Shown here one piece after another: positions 1 through 8,708 of a DNA stretch of 64,000 nucleotides. This stretch comes from Phocaeicola faecicola (lineage in GTDB: Bacteria > Bacteroidota > Bacteroidia > Bacteroidales > Bacteroidaceae): contig NZ_JABSOE010000011.1 of the NCBI RefSeq assembly GCF_013618865.1, positions 1 to 64,000 of the forward strand, in the 5' to 3' direction. The translations under genes and the position numbers were made by a program. The first letter of the stretch is position 1, and every line of letters starts with the position of its first letter. The notes under the pieces were generated by a model. It had not been told where the DNA came from and did no database searches. It was given only the letters and a program-made list of their open reading frames with translations.

Positions 1-48
1 GGTCTTGTAGAGGAACCACAGTCTTTCAAAATCTTTTTCGCTAAACAT
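1..48 (-). CDS. IS66-type accessory ORF, N-terminal 16 codons only
   Basis: An ATG at 48 opens a frame that stays open to the window edge and reads MFSEKDFERLWFLYKT. The pattern FERLWFLYKT is what I recall from the first, small protein of Bacteroidales IS66-like elements, a putative helix-turn-helix protein ahead of TnpB and the transposase. Only 16 residues are visible, so the call depends on this short match plus the terminus-like sequence upstream. It could instead be an unrelated chromosomal gene. Confidence 0.45.
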   Translation of the reverse strand, partial: MFSEKDFERLWFLYKT

Positions 49-126
49 AATCTTTCAAGTTTTAAGTTTAGCACGAAGGTATGGGAAAGAAACATGCTAG
101 TCAATACGCCAATTTTGGAAGCTTAC
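1..126 (-). mobile_element. End of an IS66-type insertion sequence (partial)
   Basis: The left edge appears to be the end of a transposable element reading away from the capsule operon. On the minus strand the segment starts at 126 with GTAAGCTTCC, which fits the GTAAGC terminus typical of the IS66 family, and about 80 bases further in a reading frame opens with residues resembling the small accessory ORF of Bacteroidales IS66 elements. IS66 elements usually make 8-bp target duplications, so 127-134 would be one copy. The other end lies outside the window, so the element and the duplication cannot be confirmed here. Confidence 0.55.
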
Positions 127-183
127 AATTGTATTCTATTTGCTGAATATCAGAGCATTGAATAATTCATCTCAATTTAGATG

Positions 184-226
184 AAAATTACATAGACTCA
201 AATTTATTTTTTTACTGTGTAATTTT
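184..226 (-). terminator. Possible terminator of the capsule operon
   Basis: A 12-base stem with one G:T pair (184-195 against 215-226) lies just past the stop codon of the last glycosyltransferase gene. The stem is AT-rich and weak, and the T-run in the transcript is short, so this is only a candidate 3' end. Confidence 0.35.
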
Positions 227-245
227 TTAATTTGTTTCGTTTTTG

Positions 246-1358
246 TTAAGGTAATTGAGCTATAATTTTGTCAACTTCTTTAATACTATTGAAATAAGTT
301 ATAGCAGTTTCATAACCATTTATTCCAATTTTTTTGGCTTCATTTGGATATCTTGTCAAGTAAATCATTTTTTCGAGAAATTCATCTTCGTTTTCTGGGG
401 ATGCGAGCATTGCATTTTCATGATCTTTTAAAAAAAACTCTATTTCACCCACTTTGGTAATGACTACAGGTTTTTTGGTTAAAAGATATTCTCCTAATTT
501 TGTAGGAAAGCCATATTTCGCTTGGAGATTATTAGGTCGTGTTAACAATAACATTTCTGCCCCTAAAAGGAGTCTTGGAATTTGATCTTGTGGTACTAAT
601 CCCCAAAAGATAACATTATTATCTAATTTATTGTCAGATACATACTGCCTATAATATATCTCGGTTTCTTTATTGTAAAATGGACCAATTATATAAATTT
701 TTTTATTAGGATATATTTGATGATATTTAAAAAATATGCGTAATAATTTATCAACTCCATCTTTTTTATTACCGACTGTACCACAATATGCTATGTATTC
801 TTCTGAGACTTTTTTTTCTTGTATATTATTAAAGCGTTTTGAATCAACAATCATATTGATAATATGTACTTTGTTCTTTTCTATGCCTTTTTTAATGAAT
901 AATTCTTTTAGTCCTTTAGTTATTACAAAAATGCCTGATAAATTTTTACATGTGTTATAATATATATTTCTGGGTAGATGGGATCTGAGTATCTCAGGGC
1001 ATTCTGTCATTTCATGGAATAAATTTCTCTTTTTTAAAAAATAAATAATAGGAAGATAGTCAATTAATGAATATACATATATACAGTCCTCTTTGTGTAT
1101 CTCTCTTTTAGTTACTAATGCTAATTTAATGGCGTTTGTAATAAATTTTAAAAGCCTTGACTTTATCGGTTTATTTTGGAGATAAATAATATGTATCGAT
1201 GGGTCTAATGTTGAGATTTTTCCCTTATTATAGGATAGAGATATAATTTTTACTTTTTTGCCTTTCTGTACTAAAGCATTTGCATATGCAATTATACGGT
1301 TGGAATGTGCATCTCCTATTCCAAGGGTTGTTATTATGTATATAGTATAATTGTTCAT
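246..1358 (-). CDS. Glycosyltransferase family 4-like, last gene of the capsule operon
   Basis: A 370-residue cytoplasmic glycosyltransferase with a GT-B fold, probably adding a sugar to the lipid-linked repeat unit. The N-terminus (IITTLGIGDAHSNRIIAYANALVQKG) is a GT4 acceptor-side Rossmann half. The donor half has CGTVGNKKDGVDKLL (about 190-205) and KYGFPTKLGEYLLTKKPVVITKVGEI (about 283-308), the nucleotide-sugar loop also seen in the two genes upstream. It is the distal gene of the operon, 37 bases after its neighbour. The DNA is very AT-rich, with AAA, ATT and TTA codons dominating, unlike the core genes after 20 kb, which suggests acquisition with the serotype-specific block. Donor and linkage cannot be told from sequence. 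Confidence 0.85.
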   Translation of the reverse strand: MNNYTIYIITTLGIGDAHSNRIIAYANALVQKGKKVKIISLSYNKGKISTLDPSIHIIYLQNKPIKSRLLKFITNAIKLALVTKREIHKEDCIYVYSLIDYLPIIYFLKKRNLFHEMTECPEILRSHLPRNIYYNTCKNLSGIFVITKGLKELFIKKGIEKNKVHIINMIVDSKRFNNIQEKKVSEEYIAYCGTVGNKKDGVDKLLRIFFKYHQIYPNKKIYIIGPFYNKETEIYYRQYVSDNKLDNNVIFWGLVPQDQIPRLLLGAEMLLLTRPNNLQAKYGFPTKLGEYLLTKKPVVITKVGEIEFFLKDHENAMLASPENEDEFLEKMIYLTRYPNEAKKIGINGYETAITYFNSIKEVDKIIAQLP

Positions 1359-1395
1359 AAATTAAATTTTATATGTATCATGTGAATTTTTAACC

Positions 1396-2598
1396 CTATT
1401 TGAGTTCTGTTAAAAAATCTATCAATTTTAATGTCATATTCTGTGCTTCGCAATTATTTAAGATGTAGTTTTTCCCTTGTTTCGCTACCGATAAAGCCTT
1501 ATTATAGTTTTCAAAAATATAAATTATCTTATTTGCGTATTCTTCAGGATTCTCAGGTTCAACAATCCAAAGTTCTTGTCCGTCTTGAACATATTTAGTT
1601 ATTTCTCCTGAATTTGTCATTAAAACTGGTGTACCTGATAAAAGGTATTCACCTAATTTGGTGGGAAATCCACCTTGTGCTCTTTTTGTATTAGGTTGAG
1701 ATGATACTAATAAAGATGCACTACATAAAATTTGAGGCACTTCTTTATTCGTTATACTTCCCATAAATTTAACGGAATCTTTAACACCCAACTTTTCAGC
1801 TAAGCTAATTAATGATTTATTTTTCGAATTTATTGGGCCATATAATTTAAGTTCATAATCTGGAAGTTTATTTTTTATTAAAGCATATGCTTTGATTATA
1901 TTATCTACATTGTCTTTTGTAAGTTCCATGTTACCAATGTAGCAGATTGATTTTTCTCTTTCCTTATCATTTAATTTGAATTTAGTAAAACGAGATTTAT
2001 CAACAATTGTTGGCAAAATAAATGTTGGTAATGGATATATGTTGTTATAGAATTGTTTCAAATTATCAGTCATTAAAATTCTAGCCGTGAGCATACGTGA
2101 CATTATGCTATAGAAAATTTCTTTCCTTCTAGGTATTTTAGATTTTAATTTCTCTCTAATGGGAATAGGATATTCATCTCCTATAAAAATGAGTTTGATT
2201 CCCATTAGATATAAAGGTAAAACAAAAATAGAAATAGAAAGGACTGAATCAAAACTTAAGAAAACATAATCTACTTTATTTCTTTTATTTATTTCCCTGA
2301 TTTTGTAAATTGCCTTAATCCAGCTATTTAAATTATCCCATATGCGGCGCTTAAAAGGTGATTTACTTCCTTTTCTTTTATGTGAATAAATATATGGTAC
2401 AGTATTTATTATACCATATGGAGTATCTTCTAATGGATCATTGTATGCAACATGACTATAATTAATAACTTTCACATCAACTCCATTTGCAATTAATCCT
2501 TTAGAATATGTTATTATCCTTGTGGTAGGAGCTAATCCTATTGGAAAAGGATATGCTGCTAACACTAAAATTTGTTTGATTTTATTATTTGATTCCAT
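1396..2598 (-). CDS. Glycosyltransferase family 4-like
   Basis: A 400-residue GT4-type transferase for capsule repeat-unit assembly. It starts with an ILVLAAYPFPIGLAPTTRI strand-loop (about 9-28) and ends with the donor-binding stretch GGFPTKLGEYLLSGTPVLMTNSGEI (about 318-342). It closely parallels the gene just upstream: both share the YPFP.GLA.TTRI start, CYIGNMEL.KDNVDNII in the middle and SSQPNTKRA.GGFPTKLGEYL near the end, so the two probably arose by tandem duplication. Its first 14 bases overlap the end of that gene, which indicates translational coupling. Donor sugar unknown. AT-rich like the rest of the distal block. Confidence 0.87.
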   Translation of the reverse strand: MESNNKIKQILVLAAYPFPIGLAPTTRIITYSKGLIANGVDVKVINYSHVAYNDPLEDTPYGIINTVPYIYSHKRKGSKSPFKRRIWDNLNSWIKAIYKIREINKRNKVDYVFLSFDSVLSISIFVLPLYLMGIKLIFIGDEYPIPIREKLKSKIPRRKEIFYSIMSRMLTARILMTDNLKQFYNNIYPLPTFILPTIVDKSRFTKFKLNDKEREKSICYIGNMELTKDNVDNIIKAYALIKNKLPDYELKLYGPINSKNKSLISLAEKLGVKDSVKFMGSITNKEVPQILCSASLLVSSQPNTKRAQGGFPTKLGEYLLSGTPVLMTNSGEITKYVQDGQELWIVEPENPEEYANKIIYIFENYNKALSVAKQGKNYILNNCEAQNMTLKLIDFLTELK

Positions 2599-3775
2599 TT
2601 AAAAAAAATAATAGGTTTTGTGATATTTTTTGGTAACCGTAATTTGCTTTGACGTATTCTTTCCCGGCTTGTCCTACTTTTATGGCTTCTTCATAATTTT
2701 CCAAAATATAGGCTAATTTTTCTGCATATAATTCTGGATTTTCAGGAGGTACAATATATAAATGTTTATTTTTAATAACACATTGTGAAATTTCACCGAC
2801 ATCTGTAAGTAGGACAGGCTTACCAGTAGCTAAATATTCTCCTAACTTGGTAGGGAATCCTCCCTCTGCTCTCTTGGTGTTTGGTTGAGAAGATACTAAA
2901 ATTTTTGCGTTGGATAAAATTTCTGGAACTTTGTTAAAATCAACTTTCCCTTTTAAAAAGACTCTTTTTTCTAATTTTAATGATCTTATAAGGGATGATA
3001 ATTTATTTTTATCTCTTTCAGATGGAGCACCATATAAATAGAAGTTAATGTTAGGAAATCTTTCTGCAATTTTAGAGAATGCAACTATAATATTATCTAC
3101 ATTATCCTTGGATAATTCCATATTCCCAAGATAACAAATGTAATTATCATTATTCGTATCCATGTTATTTTTAACATCGAATCTTGAAAAATCTGTAATT
3201 GTGGGTAAAATATGATTAGGAATTTTATTTTGAGGATTGTAATATTTACATAATGCTTCTGTCATGAAAATTTCTCCCTTTGTATATTTCAAAATAAAAT
3301 TATATGCCCATTTTTGTATTTTAGAAATATTCTTTTTTAGTTTGGATCGAATAGCTCCAGGATATTCATCTGTGATAAATATAGAATTTATTTTTAATAT
3401 TTTACATATCATTATGTAGTAAAATAATATTGGTAATTTGTCATTGGCTATGAATAAGAAGTCTATTTTCTTTTTTTTGTTAGATCTATAAATATAATAA
3501 GTTGTTTTTACCCATGAATTTATATAGATACTGATTAAACGGTAAATTTTATGTTTCGAGAAATATCTACCATTGGGATAGCAATATTTAATACCTTCTT
3601 CAGAGTATCCAATGCTCGGAATATCCTTATTGGGAGTATATTTTGATGTTGGATTATATACGATTGCTTCTGAATCTACTCCAAGTTCTTTAAGCCCTTT
3701 AAGGTATGCTCTAATTCTTGTTGTAGCAGCTAAACCATCTGGGAAAGGGAAATAAGATAAAACTGAAATTTTCAT
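2585..3775 (-). CDS. Glycosyltransferase family 4-like
   Basis: A 396-residue GT4-type transferase, apparent paralogue of the next gene downstream. Visible motifs are the LSYFPFPDGLAATTRI start (5-20), CYLGNMELSKDNVDNIIVAF (about 213-232) and GGFPTKLGEYLATGKPVLLTDVGEI (about 310-334). It lies between the polymerase gene, with a 4-base ATGA overlap, and its paralogue, with a 14-base overlap, so the three are translated from one message. The role is inferred from family and context: transfer of a sugar onto the growing undecaprenyl-linked unit at the inner face of the membrane. Confidence 0.87.
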   Translation of the reverse strand: MKISVLSYFPFPDGLAATTRIRAYLKGLKELGVDSEAIVYNPTSKYTPNKDIPSIGYSEEGIKYCYPNGRYFSKHKIYRLISIYINSWVKTTYYIYRSNKKKKIDFLFIANDKLPILFYYIMICKILKINSIFITDEYPGAIRSKLKKNISKIQKWAYNFILKYTKGEIFMTEALCKYYNPQNKIPNHILPTITDFSRFDVKNNMDTNNDNYICYLGNMELSKDNVDNIIVAFSKIAERFPNINFYLYGAPSERDKNKLSSLIRSLKLEKRVFLKGKVDFNKVPEILSNAKILVSSQPNTKRAEGGFPTKLGEYLATGKPVLLTDVGEISQCVIKNKHLYIVPPENPELYAEKLAYILENYEEAIKVGQAGKEYVKANYGYQKISQNLLFFLNGIK

Positions 3776-4989
3776 ATTGTGTATATTTTTTTAAAGAGAA
3801 AAGGAATAAGTATGAGAGTAAATAAAATCGGATTGAAATGAACAGGATTTGAAAATAATAAAACACTAATTGCTAGTAAATAAAGTAGAGTATATCGACT
3901 TTTTTGATTATTACTAAAGCATTTAATTGATTTATATAATGAAACGATTATAAATATAAATCCTATAATCCCCCAATGATATAATAATTGAGCAAGTCCA
4001 TTCGGTGCTACAACTTCATAATGTGAAAATAAAACGGGATTTGAACCATATCCTAAAGGAAATTTAGCAATTTCGTTTAGAACGTATTCAAAAAACATAT
4101 ATCTATTAAATTCTATTGTTCCTGTTTCTGAATGATAGCCATAACTAAATGCATTTGTATCTTCAAGATATGAGTCTATTTTTCCAGATATAAAATCTAA
4201 TTGGAATATAATGGGAACACAAGCAGCAAATAAAATTAATAGAATAATCTTAAAAATTTTATTTTGAGTGCGTAAAATGGAGGGTATAAGTATTAATATT
4301 AATGCAATATATCCACTTGTTGAAAAAGTTGTTATTATTGCTATAAAATAAATATATGCATGTGTATCATTTTTTAATGAATAATTATTTTTAATTATTC
4401 GATAAATTAAAAATATTACTAACACTAAAGCGAAAGCTCCCGGTTCCCACATAAATCCGGAGTTGCGGGTAATTGTTGGTGAATTAGGAAGCCAACAATA
4501 ATTAAAAATAAAAATATACCACGATGCCCCTTTTTGTAAAGGTTCTGCTAGAAAATTATTGAAAGAGGAAGATAAACTTTCAATAAATGGGAGATTTACA
4601 ACTTGTATGCAAAATATTGGTAATGATATGCAGGTTAGAATAAAAATTATTTTTTCCAATTTAATGATAAATTTTTCTCCTGAAATGTGTAGAATAGCAT
4701 AGCTAAAAACTATTGGATATATATAATTATATATTCTAAAAATATTAAAACTAGTATTTCCCAGATAATATGATGCACATGCTTCTATAAAAATATTGAA
4801 AAAAATCACAACGAATAAAATAGGATGAATTTTTTTCTTTTTTATTAAAGCTAAAATCAGTAATATAATTAAAATAGTTTGTTTAAATATAGTATTATAG
4901 CATAGCGAAGAAGCTGACGCTATTGTTATAATATATACTATTATGATGATATAATCTAATAATGAATATTTAATATTACTGGTTCTCAT
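3772..4989 (-). CDS. wzy: Wzy-type O-antigen/capsule polymerase
   Basis: A 405-residue polytopic membrane protein with about ten hydrophobic segments and little sequence conservation, as usual for Wzy. The stretch ITRNSGFMWEPGAFALVLVIFLIYR (about 172-196) matches the R-x-SGFMWEPGAFA signature of Bacteroidales polymerases. A large hydrophilic segment (about 265-315) before the C-terminal helices fits the long periplasmic loop that holds catalytic Arg residues in studied Wzy proteins. It would join flipped lipid-linked repeat units in the periplasm. The gene overlaps the flippase gene by 14 bases and the next glycosyltransferase by 4. Assignment rests on topology, motif and position. Confidence 0.8.
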   Translation of the reverse strand: MRTSNIKYSLLDYIIIIVYIITIASASSLCYNTIFKQTILIILLILALIKKKKIHPILFVVIFFNIFIEACASYYLGNTSFNIFRIYNYIYPIVFSYAILHISGEKFIIKLEKIIFILTCISLPIFCIQVVNLPFIESLSSSFNNFLAEPLQKGASWYIFIFNYCWLPNSPTITRNSGFMWEPGAFALVLVIFLIYRIIKNNYSLKNDTHAYIYFIAIITTFSTSGYIALILILIPSILRTQNKIFKIILLILFAACVPIIFQLDFISGKIDSYLEDTNAFSYGYHSETGTIEFNRYMFFEYVLNEIAKFPLGYGSNPVLFSHYEVVAPNGLAQLLYHWGIIGFIFIIVSLYKSIKCFSNNQKSRYTLLYLLAISVLLFSNPVHFNPILFTLILIPFLFKKIYTI

Positions 4990-6328
4990 TTCGTGTTCTC
5001 TTTAATAAATACTTATATTGCAATGGGGCCCAGACTGTTGTTATGACGGAGATAATAATCATTGTAAATAAGAGGCCATATATATTATAATACTCTATCA
5101 TTTTTAAGGCTATTGGTATATATATGCATGCTGCAAATAATGTGATATAAAATTGTATCTTGATATTTCCAATTCCATTAATTATAGATATGTAGATATT
5201 ACCAAATGATTGGATTAAGACATAGATTGCCATTAAAATAACAATTAAAGGTCTTATTGTTATTTTATCTCCAATCCAAATTTTAAAAATCGGATTGGAA
5301 AAAAGAACCATTATGATAGCACAGAAGACTATAAGTAGATAATATTTGTTAAGATCTTTAACTGCTTTTTCTATCCATTTAAAATCAGATCGTGTAAAGG
5401 CATCTGTAACTGCTGACCAATAAGGTGTGGTAAGAATATAAAAAACTGAAGTTAAAATAGAGAAATATTGGAATGTAATTTGATATTCTCCTACATCTTG
5501 CGGACCTAAAACTTTAGATATAAGGAAATTATTACTATGTATAATAACAATATTGGCTATTTGAATTAAAAAAAATAATAGTCCTAGTTTAAAAAGTGAG
5601 TCAGTATGACATAATTTAATGCTTTTGGATGATGGGGATAGTTCTGGTATTTTAAATTTAAATAGCCATGCTGAATAAAGGATATATATAATAATAGGTA
5701 TTCCAGTCATTATAATAACAAATGGAATCAATGAAGAAATATGAAAAAAATGTATAGCTATATATACACTTACTAATGTAGATATTTGAATAAGGAGGTT
5801 AATGTCAGAAACAAGACTTGGCTTTTGAATTGCATAGAGAACAAATAGGATATTTCTTAAAATAAATGTAAGCAATGTTGATGTAAAAGCTATTAAAAAT
5901 AAAATATTTACATCATTTGCTAAGTAGCTTGGAGCGTTAATAAATTGATACCAATCAATAAATGGATAGATTATGAAGAAAATAATAATTATGGATATAA
6001 AGATTAATGAAACAAAAAAATAAGTTGTACTGATGTATTCTTTACCTAGCTTATAATTGTTATTTGCAATAGCTTCTGTCAATTTGTTTCTTAGCCCTTG
6101 TCCAAGACCGATGTCAAAAAAACCAAACCAATTGATAATTGACAGGATGGTAACCCATATGCCATATTCAATTTTGTCAAAGCAAGATAAAAAAAGTGGG
6201 AGAAAACAAAGGCTTAAAAGTATACTTAAGCCTTTGTTTATTAGCATCCTTAGGGAATTTTTTCTAGCTCTAGATGAACGCTCGTCACCTGTAAGAAAAA
6301 AAACCTTTATCATATTTATTATTTTCAT
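4976..6328 (-). CDS. wzx: Wzx-type oligosaccharide flippase
   Basis: A 450-residue membrane protein with 12-14 hydrophobic helices and the MATE/MOP-superfamily layout of polysaccharide flippases. The N-terminus SLRMLINKGLSILLSLCFLPLFLSCFDKIEYGIWVTILSI is a typical Wzx first-helix region, followed by GLGQGLRNKLTEAIA (about 74-88), a conserved cytoplasmic loop. It should move the undecaprenyl-linked repeat unit across the inner membrane for the polymerase encoded just downstream. It sits 12 bases after the WecG/TagA-type gene and overlaps wzy. The DNA is strongly AT-rich. Confidence 0.87.
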   Translation of the reverse strand: MKIINMIKVFFLTGDERSSRARKNSLRMLINKGLSILLSLCFLPLFLSCFDKIEYGIWVTILSIINWFGFFDIGLGQGLRNKLTEAIANNNYKLGKEYISTTYFFVSLIFISIIIIFFIIYPFIDWYQFINAPSYLANDVNILFLIAFTSTLLTFILRNILFVLYAIQKPSLVSDINLLIQISTLVSVYIAIHFFHISSLIPFVIIMTGIPIIIYILYSAWLFKFKIPELSPSSKSIKLCHTDSLFKLGLLFFLIQIANIVIIHSNNFLISKVLGPQDVGEYQITFQYFSILTSVFYILTTPYWSAVTDAFTRSDFKWIEKAVKDLNKYYLLIVFCAIIMVLFSNPIFKIWIGDKITIRPLIVILMAIYVLIQSFGNIYISIINGIGNIKIQFYITLFAACIYIPIALKMIEYYNIYGLLFTMIIISVITTVWAPLQYKYLLKRTRNENQ

Positions 6329-6340
6329 ATATAAGTAAAA

Positions 6341-7099
6341 TTACTTATTTGTTTTTTTTATAATTCGATTTACAATTTCTTTTAGAAATAAAGAACAAAA
6401 CCTTGGATAGTACTTTAATACCCTCTTTCCATAATTAGATGGAGATTGTAACACCCTAAAGCAGCCTTCTAATCCTATATGCCCAATCCATTGAGGAGCT
6501 CTTTTAACTTTACCACCTTTACAGTCAAAAGCACCTCCTACTCCATATAAAACTCCAACATTTATTTGTTTTTTATATTTTAAAATAAAGGATTCTTTCA
6601 TTGGAGTTGGTAATCCTAAAAATAGGAATGTTGGGGCTAATTCACTAATATTAGCTGCAATTTTAGGCTCCTCTTCAGAGGTATAGAATCCATTTCTATA
6701 ACCTGCAATAATAATATTGGGATAAGTTTTCTTAATGGATTCGACCATTTTTTTTACAACATGTTCTTCTGCACCTAGGAAGTATACTGATTGCCTTTTT
6801 TCATTTGCATTTTGAAGAAATAATTCAAATATATCCGGTGTTGCAGCTCGTTCTGGAATTTTATATCCTAGGCATCGTAGAGCTAAAGTAATAAAGGCGT
6901 TGTCTATATTTACAAAATCAGAATCTAAGATTGCTTGTTGTAGAATCTTTTCCTTTTGTGCTATACTTACAGTTTCAGAATTTACGCCCGTAAGATGTAT
7001 TCCTGTTATTCCTTTAGATAATAATTCTAGAACATTTTCAACAAATTCTATTTTAGATAAGGGGTTGAATTTAACCCCCCATATGTAAATTGTTTCCAT
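6341..7099 (-). CDS. WecG/TagA/CpsF-family glycosyltransferase (GT26)
   Basis: A 252-residue enzyme of the family that contains E. coli WecG (ManNAcA transferase) and Bacillus TagA (ManNAc transferase), which add the second sugar to an undecaprenyl-PP-GlcNAc type primer. Supporting features are TGVNSETVSIAQ (about 38-49), DNAFITLALRCLGYKIPERAATPDIFE (about 66-92), VYFLGAEEHVVKKMVE and the late GVGGAFDCKGGKVKRAPQWIGHIGLEGCFRV motif (about 187-217). It follows the UDP-sugar 2-epimerase gene by 3 bases. Given the locus, the transferred sugar could be an N-acetylhexosamine derivative made by the neighbouring genes. Confidence 0.88.
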   Translation of the reverse strand: METIYIWGVKFNPLSKIEFVENVLELLSKGITGIHLTGVNSETVSIAQKEKILQQAILDSDFVNIDNAFITLALRCLGYKIPERAATPDIFELFLQNANEKRQSVYFLGAEEHVVKKMVESIKKTYPNIIIAGYRNGFYTSEEEPKIAANISELAPTFLFLGLPTPMKESFILKYKKQINVGVLYGVGGAFDCKGGKVKRAPQWIGHIGLEGCFRVLQSPSNYGKRVLKYYPRFCSLFLKEIVNRIIKKTNK

Positions 7100-7102
7100 T
7101 TT

Positions 7103-8287
7103 TTAGAATTTTCTCCAAACCATTTTATTAACAACACCTGTGTAGCTTTGAATCAGTTTGACTACCTTAGTAGATACATTTTCATCTACATAGTTAGGTA
7201 CAGGAAGTCCCAGATCGCCATTATTATTCATTTCTACAGCAGTATCTACTGCTTGTAATAATGAGGCTTCGTCAATACCCGCCAAAACAAAGCAGCCTTT
7301 GTCTAATGCTTCAGGACGCTCTGTAGATGTACGGATACAAACAGCTGGGAAAGGATGCCCAACACTCATAAAGAATGAACTTTCTTCAGGGAGTGTTCCG
7401 GAATCAGATACCACTGCAAAAGCATTCATTTGCAGGCAGTTGTAATCGTGGAAACCTAGAGGCTCATGTTGAATAACTCTCTTATCCAATTTGAAGTTGC
7501 TTGATGCCAAGCGGTTACGGCTACGAGGATGGCAGCTATACAGAATTGGCATGTCATATTTTTCGGCCATTTTATTAATAGCATTGAATAAGGAAGTGAA
7601 GTTCTTTTCTGTATCAATGTTTTCTTCACGATGGGCAGAGAGCAGAATATATTTTCCTTTTTCCAATCCTAAACGTTGGTGAATATCGCTTGCCTCTATA
7701 TCTGCTAAGTTATTATGCAATACTTCTGCCATAGGTGAACCACTTACATAAGTACGTTGTGGGGCTACATTACTAGCGTTTAAGTAGCGACGTGCATGTT
7801 CGCTATAACAGATATTAACATCAGAGATAATATCCACAATACGACGATTGGTCTCTTCTGGTAAGCATTCGTCAAAACAACGATTACCTGCTTCCATGTG
7901 GAAAATGGGAATGTGCAGACGTTTTGCTCCAATTACGCTAAGGCAGGAATTGGTATCACCTAAAACTAACACTGCATCCGGTTGTGTTGCAACCATCAAT
8001 TTGTAGCTCGCATTGATAATATTCCCCATGGTAGCTCCTAAGTCATCACCAACAGCATCCAAATATACGTCTGGATTTTGTAATTTTAAATCTTTGAAGA
8101 ATACGCCATTCAGATTATAATCATAATTTTGTCCGGTATGAGCCAGTAAACAGTCAAAATATTGACGGCATTTGTTGATTACAGCTGCTAAACGGATAAT
8201 TTCCGGGCGCGTGCCAACTATAATTAAAAGTTTCAGTTTACCATTGTTCTGAAACTTTACATTTTCATAATTTAAATTTATTTCCAT
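7103..8287 (-). CDS. capG: UDP-sugar 2-epimerase, CapG/FnlC type, for UDP-L-FucNAc
   Basis: A 394-residue non-hydrolysing UDP-GlcNAc 2-epimerase family protein. Motifs are VGTRPEIIRL (24-33), HMEAGNRCFDECLPEETNRRIVD (about 130-152), SAHREENID (about 218-226) and SDSGTLPEESSFF (about 297-309). WecB acts on UDP-GlcNAc, but here the gene lies directly after capE and capF, the arrangement of the Staphylococcus capEFG and E. coli O26 fnl pathways. The likely reaction is therefore C2 epimerisation of UDP-L-PneNAc to UDP-L-FucNAc, the last step. This assignment comes from context; a classical WecB role is the alternative. Confidence 0.85.
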   Translation of the reverse strand: MEINLNYENVKFQNNGKLKLLIIVGTRPEIIRLAAVINKCRQYFDCLLAHTGQNYDYNLNGVFFKDLKLQNPDVYLDAVGDDLGATMGNIINASYKLMVATQPDAVLVLGDTNSCLSVIGAKRLHIPIFHMEAGNRCFDECLPEETNRRIVDIISDVNICYSEHARRYLNASNVAPQRTYVSGSPMAEVLHNNLADIEASDIHQRLGLEKGKYILLSAHREENIDTEKNFTSLFNAINKMAEKYDMPILYSCHPRSRNRLASSNFKLDKRVIQHEPLGFHDYNCLQMNAFAVVSDSGTLPEESSFFMSVGHPFPAVCIRTSTERPEALDKGCFVLAGIDEASLLQAVDTAVEMNNNGDLGLPVPNYVDENVSTKVVKLIQSYTGVVNKMVWRKF

Positions 8288-8295
8288 AGTCTCTG

Positions 8296-8691
8296 TTATT
8301 TCAGCGTATTTTCTGGAGTTAATGGAGTATATGGTCCGTCTTTTACCTCAAAAATAACAGTCCCTTTTTCCAATACTTCTAATGTATGCCATTGTCCGGC
8401 TGGAATGTGCACTCCATAATTCCCAATCAGTGGGTTCAATTCACATTTTTCGATGACGTTTTTTTGATCATCATAGAACATGACATTCATCTTTCCTCGT
8501 ATAATGATATATGTTTCTGAGGTAGTTGTATGCCTATGTATAGGCAAATCTGTACCTGGCTCTAAAGCATTAAACAAACGCTGAGCTTTTGAATCCAAAC
8601 TGTCATGCAAATTATAATTCATTCTTAGACGTGGACTTTCCTGAGCCTGTTGGGTAACTTCGTCTAAAAGATTTGTATTGATGATTTTCAT
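8296..8691 (-). CDS. wbuC: WbuC-family cupin protein
   Basis: A 131-residue single-domain cupin. Metal-ligand-like residues are in PIHRHTTTSETYIIIRG (about 50-66: two His and a Glu) and the later HIPAGQWHTLEV (His about 95 and 101). The family occurs in O-antigen and capsule loci that make L-FucNAc, next to the fnl/cap genes, as here between capF and capG. Its biochemical role is not known to me. It sits 17 bases from capF and 8 from capG, so it is almost certainly made together with the pathway enzymes. Confidence 0.85.
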   Translation of the reverse strand: MKIINTNLLDEVTQQAQESPRLRMNYNLHDSLDSKAQRLFNALEPGTDLPIHRHTTTSETYIIIRGKMNVMFYDDQKNVIEKCELNPLIGNYGVHIPAGQWHTLEVLEKGTVIFEVKDGPYTPLTPENTLK

Positions 8692-8708
8692 GAATTTTTG
8701 TTTTTAGG

